Source of the DNA: Typhlomys cinereus
Lineage: Eukaryota > Chordata > Mammalia > Rodentia > Platacanthomyidae
Length of the DNA: 64,000 nucleotides
Direction of reading: 5' to 3'
Assembly (NCBI GenBank): GCA_023101885.1
Contig: JALPQD010000924.1
Coordinates: 132,638 to 196,637 of the forward strand
The position numbers were made by a program, and so were the translations under genes. The notes below the pieces were generated by a model. The model searched no databases, was not told where the DNA came from, and saw only the letters and a program-made list of their open reading frames with translations. Shown in pieces: positions 1 to 12,174 of this stretch; position 1 is the stretch's first letter; each line of letters starts with the position of its first letter.

Positions 1-1320
1 TAAAGGGTAGAGTTCCAAAGCAAGAGTTGGTTTCTCCTACAAAGCAACTGCCCAGGAGTGAAAGAGATGGTCAGCATAGAGAAATTGAATCGGCTGTGAT
101 TCAAGGGGCCAGTCTTGGCAAAGTAGTCCATGTGGTCCTGGTTTTAGAGGCATCAGTGATGCAAGAGGGAGGAGATGGTGGAGTCCTCCTCAAAGATTTC
201 AAAAAATGATGGAAGCCAGGCAGCAGGTGGCAAAAAGTCTGCAGTTTAGAGGCCCAAGAAGAGCAGTTTGTGCTGTGGAGTTAAAGCCTGGTTTGCCATT
301 GAGAAGTGAAGATGTTAAGAGATGCCAGAGACAACGTGGTAGGTGTCTCACCATCTGCCAGGGAGAGCTGTATACCCTGGGAGGAGTCAGCCCAAGAGAG
401 TGATGTGTTCTATGGGCAGCTGCATTGGAGGGGTGGAACGGAAGCCCTTTGGAACTCAGATTATTTCAAGGAGAGGCTCACCTATTGGACTTGGAGCTAC
501 AAGACTTGGAGTTTGTCCTGCTGGTTTTTGGTCTTGTTATGGACCGATCTTTCCTGGATATGCCCCCATTACTTCCTTTTATTTTTTTTTAATTTTTACT
601 TTTTTAATTTTTACTTTTTTTCTGCTCATACAAACATAATAGGAATCCCTGTCCCCTCCCTCCCTCCACCCCTCCCCGCTTTGTCCCTTCCTTTCCTCCC
701 TCCCTTTCTCCCAGTGCCCCCTCCCCCCTCCTGAAGCATCCTTTAATGGGTATATCAAACTTTCCTCTGGGTCCTCCTCTCTGATGAGGTGTGAGGACTC
801 AGTGGCATTTCCTAGAACTCTTTCTTGTGTTCCCCTTAAGTATAGGAACATAGGAACACTATTTTGACTATTAATCCCTTGCTTCTAAGGATCCTAGTGC
901 CTTTAGTCCATGCTAGAATTTGAGAGGTCAACGATATGTTGGTCATTGCGCAGATCATGCAGAGTCCTGTTATAATTGCTTCCGCCCTAACTTGTGTGGA
1001 GTATCTTGCATATCATGACTCCTCCCATCCTTGTGCTCTTACAATCTTACCGCCCCTTCTTCCACAAATTTCCCTGAGCTTCAGGATGGGGAGAGATTAG
1101 GCAGGCCTGATTCCACCATTCCTTCCTTTTAGAATGGGAATGTTTGTTCTGTGACATTGTATGTTGGAAGTATGTAACTTGTATTTTGATTTTACAGGAG
1201 GCTTTGAACTTTGGACTTTTGGACTGTATTGGGGCTACTGATATAGTCTATGAAGACTTTTAAAGTTGGACTGAGTATGATTTACATTATAAAATACCAA
1301 TGAGCCTGTGAGAGGGGGAT
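1..1320 (+). repeat. MaLR-like (ERVL-MaLR) internal sequence, split by an L1
   Basis: The parts 1-565 and 1132-1320 resemble the internal region of mammalian MaLR retroelements. Examples are the stretch with GGAAGTATGTAACTTGTATT, then the Phe/Leu-coding TTTGAACTTTGGAC-type text and a closing ATGAGCCTGTG. It has no meaningful ORF. No clear LTR follows. Assignment is by recalled similarity only. Confidence 0.5.
566..1131 (-). mobile_element. L1 3'-UTR fragment with target-site duplication
   Basis: 582-1115 is the reverse complement of the L1 3' end also seen at 16.5-17.0 and 41.2-41.7 kb, including the G-rich tract and the poly(A) end. Flanks CCATTACTTCCTTTTA (566-581) and CCATTCCTTCCTTTTA (1116-1131) form a 16-bp duplication with one mismatch. 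Confidence 0.85.
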
Positions 1321-1340
1321 ACTGAACATTTAAAAAATGT

Positions 1341-1538
1341 TTATTAACCACCTTGATTCCATTTAAGAACCATATTCAGTTCTACAGTCAATTTTTTTCA
1401 TTGTGTTGTTTTCCTCACTTTTTAAAAATTCTCTTCCAATTATTAACCACCTTGATTCCATTTAAGAACCATATTCAGTTCTACAGTCAATTTTTTTCAT
1501 TGTGTTGTTTTCCTCACTTTTTAAAAATTCTCTTCCAA
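1341..1538 (+). repeat. Perfect 99-bp tandem duplication
   Basis: The unit starting TTATTAACCACCTTGATTCC is repeated at 1341-1439 and 1440-1538 with no difference. Confidence 0.97.
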
Positions 1539-1539
1539 T

Positions 1540-2150
1540 TGTCTGGTTACAGTTTTTTTTATGTTTTCCATGTGTGTGTACCAGAGGGCGCCTAAGCATG
1601 TGGCCTGTGGGGGCACAAGGGTGACTTTACTCAGGAAAGCAAAGCACAGACATATTCATGTTTGGCCTGTTAAGATATTCAATTTATCTCTACCCAGGTT
1701 TTCTTTTCTTCACTTCCTCCATTTTTGCTTTCTGTGACAAGGTCTCACTTTGTAATCCAGCTGGTTTGCCTTATTAATCACTGCTTCCTTAGTTCATAAT
1801 ATGAAACCATGCTTCCTAGTTGTTTACTTAAAATTTCCATGTTACAATTTCACAGTACTTACAGACTTAGCAGGAGTTGCAGAGTCCCACATACTCTTTA
1901 CCCAGTTTCCCTCAGTTGTAAGGGGTTTGACAACTATAGAACTCCAAAACCAAGATGATGGCAATGACATAATAGTGTTTAGACTATGGATTTTATTCAG
2001 TTTCATCAGATTTTACATGCATTGATTTGGGTGTGTAAATAAATCTACACATTGTTAGCACAGGAATAAATTTACATAATCAACGCTAGATTCAAAATAT
2101 GAAATTATTTCATCAGCTCAAAGGACCCTCATGTCATCCTATTTTAATTA
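1540..2150. other. Non-coding stretch, little recognised
   Basis: I see only a short degraded B1-like piece in antisense (about 1735-1775, AAGGTCTCACTTTGTAATCC) and no gene. Confidence 0.4.
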
Positions 2151-3430
2151 TGCTATATACACCATTGAATCCTTGTCCTTGGAAACCTCCATTTGTGCCT
2201 CCTTTCCATAATTCTGGCATTTCAATATTACATATGTGTAAACTGACACTTAAGTGACCTTTTGAGACTGGCTATTCTCATGTACCATCATATCCTCCAA
2301 GGGTCGTCTAAGTTGTACATGCTAATAACTGTTCCTTTTGACTGAAGAGTGGTATTCCATGGTAGAAGATGGTTTGTTTAACCAGACCCATTGAAGCCAT
2401 CCAGGTTGATTCCAGTTTAGGGCTATTACAAATAAAGCTGCTATGAAAAAAAAATTGTACATGATTTTATGTCAACACAGGTTTTCATTATCTGAGTTAA
2501 ATATCCAGGAGTACAACAAATACTGTGTGGTAATTGTATATTCAATTTTACAAGAAATTTCTAAACTTTTCTACAGAGTGGCTGTATTGTTTTACATTCC
2601 TGTCTTCAATGTATGAGAAAGCTAGTTTACATCCTCAACAGCATTTGGTATTTTCACTTAGCCATCCCAATAAGGGTATGCCATATTGCACTATATTTTG
2701 AATTTGCCCTCCCCAAACATTTATACAGTTCAAAAATAATTTCTCATGACTACCTGCCATTTGTACATCTGTCCTCTTTGTGGAAATTTCTATCATGTCT
2801 TTTCTCATTTTCCAGTTGGATTTTTTAAAACTTCAGTCTTGAGATCATGCTTTCCATATTGATCTGATATTATATAGTTTGCAAATAATTTCTTTCTTAC
2901 TGATTTCCTTACAAAAAAAAGTTTTATTTTGAGGAAGTCCAGTATATGTACTTTTTTCCCTTATGCGTTGTGCTATTGAGTTGAACTCTAAGAAGTTGAT
3001 TTCTGAAAATTTTTCTCATGATTTTTTTCTAAAGTTTACATCTTACATTTAAATTCACAATATATATTTTAAGGTACTTTTATGGAAAGTGTAAGGTTTT
3101 AGTTGAGGTTCTTTTTTCCTCTTCTTTGATTGGCCTGTGGGGGTTCAGTTGCTCCGGCATTATTTGTTGGAAAGATTGTCCCTTTTTCATTGAATTGTTC
3201 TTGTACTTTGTTAAAAATCACTTGGACATATTAGTGGGTTTATGCCTTGGTTCCCTAATTTCTTCACTGATCTGTGTCTATCCTGTTAATATCACATTAT
3301 CTTGACTGCTTTGGTTTTATTACTGTCATGAAAATTCTGTGAGCACTCCAACTGTATTTTCTTCAAAATTGATTTGGCTCAATACATTTTATACAGGGCA
3401 TTTTCATATGCCCTACAGGAAAAGGAAAGA
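2150..3430 (-). repeat. Old L1 ORF2 3'-region remnant
   Basis: Reads in antisense as the degraded L1 ORF2 end. Landmarks are GAGTGGTATTCCATGG, CCAGGTTGATTCCAG and, further on, TTTGTTGGAAAGATTGTCC. All frames are broken. Confidence 0.75.
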
Positions 3431-3499
3431 AGAGAGAATAATTGTGATAGTGAGGAAATAGGGAAATACATCATTTACATTCCATATACCGTAACGATA

Positions 3500-3620
3500 G
3501 TGGTCCTGAAATGTTAGTACTCCTCAGAATTAGCTGAGCAATTCATGTAGACTTCTGGGTTCTATTCCCAAAGATGGAGTCTGAATTCCAAGTGACTCTG
3601 ATGCAAGTGGTTCTGGAATT
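3500..3620 (+). repeat. MER5-like hAT-Charlie fragment
   Basis: TAGTGGTCCTGAAATGTTAG at the left, GTTCTATTCCCAAAGATG in the middle and GTGACTCTGATGCAAGTGG at the right follow the MER5A layout as recalled. Confidence 0.55.
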
Positions 3621-3624
3621 AAAA

Positions 3625-4455
3625 AATATATATAAGAGAAACAAGGAAAAAAAAAAAAAAAAAGATCACTTTTGTTGGGACTAATGTTGTTCTTACCTTC
3701 TTCAATTCCTATTTTAATTTCCATTATGCAATAAGCCTGACTCTTCTGAAGGTACATTCTATATAAGATAGGAATAATGTATTCAAACTTTTTTAAATCG
3801 ATTATTAAATCTTAGAAAATCATGTTCATATTATAATTCAATTTCTAGATAGGATCTACTCAATAAGAATTTCCTGTAGAATAAAATATGCTAAAATTCA
3901 TTTTTCCTAAAAGGGTACTCACATAGATCCAAATTTAGGTATGTATCTTGCAATATGCATTTTGGAAATCAAGAAGGAAGTTATGAAACATGCCTCTCAA
4001 TGAATAAAGAGACTATATGTATGATTTACTTGCCTAAAAAAAGTATCATCATTGCAAAATAGAGACACAAAGTGCTATTCTTCCTTTTACTTCTTATATG
4101 GGATAAATCTCTCTGAAAACAAACTTTAAAAAGTTTATGCTGGGAATTTTTCCTTTAGAATAAATGAAGTACACCCTAGTCATCTTATTCCATTATTTCT
4201 TATCTTTACAAATAATGTTCATATTCTGTTTATATCAGCTTATGTTTTCTTTGTGTGCTACATGTAGGTAGGATGATTCTACAAGTTCTAGTGAAATTTT
4301 GGGAAAGCATCTTGAGTTCATAACATTCATAAAACTTATATATTAGGATATAATAAGTGCCACTGCATTCCCTACATATGAATTGTATGTAGATTTGGAC
4401 CATGTTTAATATGCAAAATGAAAAAAATTTACCACATTTTTTTTTTCCTTCTGCT
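3625..4455. other. Flank downstream of BRCC3 CDS, presumed 3' UTR and beyond
   Basis: AT-rich unique-looking sequence with an A-run at 3646-3663. Part is probably BRCC3 3' UTR. I see no second gene. Confidence 0.4.
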
Positions 4456-4607
4456 TTATTCTAGGGAAGAAAGCTCTTCCATAAGTTCTTCCTTTTCTTG
4501 TTGCAATTCCTTCAAATGCTGTTGGTTTTGCTCCAATCTGTCCTCCAACCACTGTAGGAGAGGCCCACTGACTGCTGACATCTGACTGCACAAGTTCTTA
4601 GTAAACA
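4456..4607 (-). CDS. BRCC3: BRCC3 terminal coding exon 10
   Basis: 152 nt encoding VFTKNLCSQMSAVSG to EELSSLE and a TAA stop. The stop is embedded in AATAAA (4455-4460). Human BRCC3 has a longer 3' UTR, so the real poly(A) site is probably at a lower coordinate; I could not fix it. Confidence 0.96.
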
Positions 4608-7600
4608 CTTCAATAAGAAAAAACAGATGAGATAACTGTGGAAAAAGCACTGTTCACTGGGAAGTTCCAACCCAATCACCAATAGTACCATGGCTATAAG
4701 CACAGAAAACAGGGCTTAGAGGATCAAGTAGAAAAAGTACACTAAGTAAGATTGGTAAATGATTTGTCAATTTTAATTGATAACTTTTTTCCCAAGTTGT
4801 TGTATCACACTGAATTGTAAAAGTTCAAACATATCTAAGTCTAATAGATTATATACCTTTAAGTAGAAATGTATATAGCAGACAGTAGGCATTTGATAGC
4901 TTTCAAATGAATAAGCAAATGAACTGCAGTGAATAATCCATTTTTTTTCATTGATTTGAAAACTTTAGATTAAATATAAATGCATATAGATTCATGGGCT
5001 CTGTCCATGTCTATTGATTCGTACACTTTTGAGCTACTACACTTTTTAAACTACTGTGGCTTTAGAGCATGGTCATATATCATTTATTACCAATCTTAAC
5101 TCTTGTTATATTTTATTGCCATACAACCATGGTGGGACAGATAGATCAAGCCATGCATCCATTCTTTCTCATTGGTGACTTAGCCAGTAAATAGGCACAT
5201 ATTGTACAGCATGGTTGGGGAATCCAGATATAGGTGGAGATGTCTGTATGTTGGGAAAAGTGAATTAATGTATTAAACTTTTTACTCCTTATCCTTGTAT
5301 AGGAATCCCTTATAGATAACATGAAAAAATTTCTTCTTCTTTATCCATTTGCTTATTTCCTTTAACTCTTAATATAATAAGCCAGTAATGTGGTGGAACC
5401 AACTTTTAGCAGTTCACTATAGCACACTGCTAAAATTTCAGAAGTTTTTGAGCTTGTATGCACCATGGAAACTGTTACAGAGAATTTTAGTGCTTAAGCA
5501 TATGCAGGCATGCAATTGAGTAAATCTATTTTAAAGTTCCATCTTCCCTCCTGTCTTTCTTTAGACTGCATTTACAGTATTCAAGGGCTCATAGGGTTCA
5601 AAGGAAATGTCAGGACAGGATCAATGAAGCTCTTGGGAAAGAAAATTCCAAGATAACTGTACCCATTATTTTAATCACTTAAACTAAATTTGCCTGTCAT
5701 GTGAGTAGTTTAGAAATCACTGCCTGCACTTTAGGAAAAAAATCTTACCTGAACCATTATGGATCTTGGTTACTGAGTCCAGATGTGTGAGGCTAAAGGG
5801 ATAGAATAGCTCAAGTTAACAGCAAAGTAACACTGAAGGAAAAAGAAAAGGGTCACATATATAGAGTGCATTATTCTATGTTCACAGCCAAAGAAGCAAG
5901 AATGCTCTCCGTGAAAAACCCGAAGGGTACAAGACAAGAAAGTAATGCGCTCATTATCATTTACATTAGAGGCTGCTGTGAAGCTTTATCATAGACAGGT
6001 GGCGGGAAAGAGGACTCAAGAATTGAGCCCTTAGAAGTAAACGATTTAGGATTTCACTGAATTAAATAAGAGGTACAAAGAGTCTCCACCTGTGAATTCT
6101 CCTATAGGCATCCTGTTCTTCCTGGCACAGGATCTTTGGCAGCTCTACTGCTGATTCAAGGCACACTTTCCCGATGGTGATATGAGGTACAATATGGATT
6201 GGGATTTCAATCCTCTCATACCTGTAAACAAGCAGTTTAAGTCTTATTTTAACCTTTAATTATAATAAATTCTCTACAATTTTAAGACTTTGGGATATAG
6301 ATAATTTAAAGACTAAGCATTATATCTCATTAAGTGATGCCACTTGAAATTGGCTAGAGCTTAAATTAGACTTTTCTGGAGAACAAACTGGAAGTACTTC
6401 GGCACAATCAGTATTCTCTGACTCCATTTATACAAGTTTAATATAAGACTTTGGGAATTCAAGGTTATGGTGGCCAATTATCTAACAACTAATATTACTT
6501 CTCATCTCCTGTGGAAGAAAACAGGCAAGACATTCATAAATACCTGCATTTCCATGCTACAGTGGAAGAGAGATAATAGGTTTTCTTTAAACTCGATCAA
6601 TCTTCCTGAACACACTTCTCCAATATAGCTAAACTCTACCTTACAGCAGGGGGAATCCAGGTTGGGAGACCATTTACACATTGCAGTAAAGCAGAATAAT
6701 ATCTATTTTCCTGCTTTCTCTTCCTACCCAGCAAAGTGTATTTAGGCCATATACCACAACTTAGATGGAACATAAATGACAGGGAATGAATTAAAACAAC
6801 ACCCTTCCTCTCTCTGTGGTCTAATAATCAGGAAACATTTCATAAAATAATATACCGTAACAGTCTTTGAAGGCCTTTTGGAGTAATACATAGTGACCAT
6901 TATAACTGATGGTTCCAGAAACATTAAAGAAGTCAGTTTGCTACCATTAGTACATGTAGCAAGGTTTCCAACTGCATATGTTAGAAGTCACTAGATAAGA
7001 ACCTCTAGTAGTTAAGGACAGTTTTCCTGGATGACCAGATAACCTCCAATTGGACGGAAATGATAAGCCTATCAACCTACATGAAATACTTCAATGAACA
7101 ATGAAAAATAAGGTCTTACTATATAACTGAGGCTGGCCTGGAACTCATATATCCTAGTTGGCCTCAATTTTAAGGATCTTCGTATCTCAGCCTCCTTTGT
7201 GCTATGCTTGCAGGCCAGGATAGACCACGTTATGCCACAAAATATGTCTCAATGGATTTAAAAAGACTAAAATTACAACTGTACAAAGTATCTTTTCTGA
7301 TCATAATATAAGGAAGCTATAAATAAATAGCAGGAGGAAACACAGAAAACCTACAGTTGTCACAATTTGTCTGCATGTTGCCAATAAATTCATGACCAAA
7401 CAGTGTAAGGGGGAACAAGGCGTCTTAGTCCTTCTTATGATTGTCTGGCCATATCTCTTAATCCAACTTGGCAGAAGAGCAACAGTGGGAGCTGAGGGCA
7501 TTAGCCACATTATACCCACATCACTGCTGAGAGAAGGGCAGCCTCACTTGTCAGACAGCATGTCTGTCCACGTATGCCAAAGAATGCCAACTTCCTTAAG

Positions 7601-8899
7601 CAGCTCCCTCCATCTTATCCACATGCTAGGGACTAGTTTCACCCACTGTGGGCTGGGTCCGCCCCATCAATTAGACAATCTCCTGCGGGTGTGTACAGGG
7701 ATTAACTACTAATTCTTAACAACTATTCCCAGAGCTGGAAACTTCACTTGTCAAGCTGATACCTGTATCTAGTATGACAATGGCCTTAAACAACTGATGG
7801 GTTAAAGAAGTCATAAGGGAAATTAGAAAAGAACTTGTGATAAATGAAAATGAAAAAGAAAATGGGATGAAGGAAGAGCAACATGAAGAAGGAAATTACA
7901 CTATTTTACAGCCATGAGCATGATCATTAAAAAGAAGTAAATCAGTAATATAGCTTTGCGCCTTAAATAGACAAAGGTTAGGGTTAGATAACTCGGTGGG
8001 TAAAGGGTATGCTCATAAACTTGTCAACCTGAGTTCAATCCTTGGAAGTTCACATAGTGAAAGAAGAAAACTAACCTCTGACCTCCACTTGGGTGCTGTG
8101 GCTTACATACGTAAGTGCTCCCCCAAATAAGAGTAGGTAAAATAGAATAGAGAACATAAAATCAACAACAGAAAACAAAAAAAGCCTTTTAAAAGCAAGT
8201 TGCCAGGGTAGAAAAGTGGTCAATGGTCTTATCCAGTTGTGAATGCTTCAAGCTATAATAACAATTACTCTGGTAAAAGTGCATGTAAGATATGGGAGCA
8301 ACCAACTTCTTTTTTATTGAATTTAAGACCAGTTTTTCGACAGGGAACACATGCCAAAAACTTAGTGAAGGGGAGGCCCTAGGCCCTAGGTGAGAACAAA
8401 CTGTTAACTGTAAGTACTTGATAGTAATCTGCTATCTAAACACTTATCACTATATGCATAGATTAGAGAAGCTCTTAGAACTAGACCAAGAAGTACTCTT
8501 TTGCAGCGGAGGTGTCTAATGCAGAGAACCACATCTGGCCAAAATGCAGAGAATAAGTGACCATGGAGTGCTCAGCTCTAAACAGGGCATCAAAATCACT
8601 TCTCCATACTAAGGCTCAGGGAACCTTGGAAAAGGGGGTGGCAAAAATATCAGAGCCTGGGGCTGGAGAGATGGCTCAGGGGTTAAGACTCTGCTTCTCA
8701 AGCAGAAGGTCCTGAGTTCAGATCCTAGGTCCCTTGGAGGAAAAAATGCCAGGCAGAAATGGTGGCCGCCTGCAATTCCAGCCCTGCTGGGTGGAACCCT
8801 ACTGTTTCACGCTGGGAAATCCCAGAGTGAAGCACAAAGGAATCCAGGATGATTCCCGAAGTCACCCTTGGGCCTCCACAGGGATACACGGTGTCCTCT

Positions 8900-8944
<45 letters not shown>

Positions 8945-10557
8945 GTAGATAAATAAGACTTTTTAAAAAGAGGCTGAGGATGGGGAGTGGTAGTTCACTA
9001 AGGATGAGGAAGGTCTCAAGAATACTGCACCTCCCTGAGAGACTGCTTAAGGTTAATGCCAGACAGGCGAAGTAGGGCTTCTTTACTCAATAATTTGTCC
9101 ACCATTAAGTCATCCATGCCCCAGCTAATACACAGGCATTTGCTAGTGCAGGCATCCCAGATGAAACCCAGTGGGACTCACATGCAAAAAGATCTGAAAG
9201 AAGGGGAGAGACTGGCTGGAAGGGAGAAAGTATGAAGTGAGACATGAAGGGGGATAGGATTAGGTAGTAAGAAGTGAAAACACATGAAATCATTGTATTT
9301 ATGTATGAAAGCATCAAAGAATAAAAAATTTAAAAGATCAGCAAACTGACAAACCCTTAAGTTATTTATGGAGAAAAAAGAAGTGAATTTACTGAATAAC
9401 TAAATTCAGAGTTGAAATGGACCATTAAAACCAATGACAAATACAAAGAAATTGTTGAAAATTGGTTCAAACAATTGATATTAACATACCAATAAATTGG
9501 ATAACAAATGTATCAAATAGTTGACTGTTCTTAAAGCATAAAAGGAAATATGGAGTTCATTACCCATTAAAAAATGTTTTCAAAACAAAAGGGACTGGGA
9601 TACAGTTCACAGATGAAACACTTGCTTTCTATGTTCAAGGCCCTAGCTTCTATTCCCACCATGGAAAAGATGCAGAGACACTACTACACATCATCTAGGC
9701 TGATCATAATTAAAAATAGTAAGCATTGGCAAAGGTTTGGAGAAACTGAAACCTCAGACTTGTTAGTGCAAAACTGGTTCAACAACTTATAAAACATTTT
9801 TAGCAGTTCTTACAAAAATTAAACACACAATTACAATAGAATTTAACAATTCTATACCTAGGTATTTACCCAAAGGAATATGCAAACAAATACTTCCATA
9901 TAGATGTTTATAGCAGTACTCTTCAAAAATCACTAAAATTTAGCAACAACCCCAAATGTCCATGAATTACTGGATAAACAAAATCTAGCATATCCATTCA
10001 ATGGAATTTAATCATTGATTTAAAAAAAAAAAGAAATGATGAAATAAGGTATAACTGGAAAAGGTAGTTGGCAATGGATAGAATTTTGCTCAAAGGTTAC
10101 AAACTTACAAACATAAAGTAAATTGAGTAAGATGTAAGTAAGATGTAATTTACAGCATAAAAGCTATGATAGTATATTACATAATTGAAATTTGCTGTCA
10201 ATAAACGCAGACATTATTAATAGTGTAGCAAATCAAATATAGCATACAAAATGAATAATTCATCGAATGTAGTTTATTCTATTTGTGGGCTCTGATATTA
10301 CAGAAATATTTCAGGAAATACAAGAGTTTTATAGAGTTGATAATGTTTCTTCCTCATGCTTTTGGAAGATTTTACCCACAAAGCATTCTGGGTATAGAGT
10401 ATTTTTTGTGAGGGAACTTTTAACTACAAATTTGATTTCATAAAATAGATTTAAGTTTATTCAGGTTACTTTTTTTATTTGAAAGAGTATTTTTTAAATT
10501 TTTTTATTATTTATTCAACTGTGCGCATGTGCGTGTGTTCGCGCGCGCTCGTGTGTG

Positions 10558-10605
<48 letters not shown>

Positions 10606-12133
10606 ACCACGGACGAATTCGGGAACCACCATGGACGCCTCCACCTCCTTCTGCACCGGGATTCACAGGCTCCGCCCTACCAGGACCAGAAGCGCAGGCC
10701 GCCCCCGCTTCCGCCTGGCGTCTATACGTGGGGTCTAGGATCCGAACTCAGGACCTTCCGCCTGCAAGGCGGAGGCTTAACCCCTGAGCCACCTCTCCAG
10801 CCCCCTTGAAAGAGTATTTTTTTCTTTGTGTTTGTGTGTATAGTGTATGCATGTTTGTGAAGATGCACTTTCTTGTGTGTATGTATTTGGAGATTGACAC
10901 TGGATGTCTTCATCATTCTTCACTTTTGAGATAGGGTCTCTATTTTTTTATTATTTATTCAATTGTGCGCATATGCATGTGTGCATGCATGTGTGTGTGT
11001 AGAACCACAGACGAATTCGGGAACCACCATGGACTGCCTCCACCTCCTCGTTTACTCTGCCCCAGGATTCACAGACTCCACCCCACCAGGACCAGAAGCG
11101 CAGGCCGCCCCTGCTTCTGCCCGGTGTCTCTACGTGGGGTCTAGGATCCGAACTCAGGACCTTCCGCCTGCAAGGCAGAGGCTTAACCCCTGAGCCATCT
11201 CTCCAGCCCCCGAGACAGGGTCTCTTCAGTGAACACGAAGCTTGCCATTTTCCCTAGACTGCAGTGAACCCATCAGATTCTCTTGTACTGGGGTTACAGA
11301 TGTGCACCACCATGGTCAGATTTATGTGTGCTGAGGATCTAAACTTAGGGTCTCATGCTTATACAGTAAGCACTTTATCCACTAAGCCACCTCCCCAGCC
11401 CTTTACTGTGGTACAATTTCTAAATCTACAATAATGTCAATCAGTAACTTGTGTCTTCCTCTCATTGTTACATTGATAATCTGTCTTCGTTTTTGAGATA
11501 AGACAGAGCATCATGTCACACAGGCTGGCCTCAAACTTACTATGTAGCTAAGGGTGATCTTAAATTTATGATTTTCTTCTCTACTGGGACTAGAGGCATG
11601 CACAATCATACCCAGTATAAGAATTTTTTTTTGACACAGGACTTGTAAATAATCTCAGCATAGCTCAGGTTGGCCCCAAAATCACAATACTAAGTATCCA
11701 CTTCCTCCTGTCAGTTGTCAACAATGAATATAATGTCTGAGTTACATTTTAATGAATGTCCATAAATGTTGTAGAAGTTCCCTTCTATTTTTGGTTTTCT
11801 TTCTATTTTTAATGTCATTTTCATATGCACGGCTGTGTAGATGCAAGTTCACATGTATGTGGGTGCATGTATGTATGGAGGCCCGAAGTCAATTTTGGGA
11901 ATAATCTTCAGTTGGTCATCCATCTTATTCCTTGAGGCAGTGTCTCTCAACTATCCCACAGTTCTCCCATTTGGACAGTCTCTTTAGCAAGCTTGTTCTG
12001 AAGATCTCCTATCTCCTCACAGGCAGGATACCATGGTTGCCCAATATTTATGGGGTTCCCAGGGATCCAAACTCCAGCCTTCTTATTTGTGTGGCAAGTA
12101 CTTATATCTCTGTGCTATCTCCAGCCTCTACTT

Positions 12134-12174
<41 letters not shown>

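Noticed and set aside
8660..8730. tRNA-like start of the SINEs as true tRNA genes
   Set aside because: Only the A and B boxes are tRNA-like; there is no cloverleaf with a complete acceptor stem, and the copies carry SINE tails.
10529..10809. Cys-Val repeat frames over (GT)n tracts here and at 8.9, 12.1, 24.3, 40.6 and 63.0 kb
   Set aside because: They are the CA tracts of SINEs translated; no gene.
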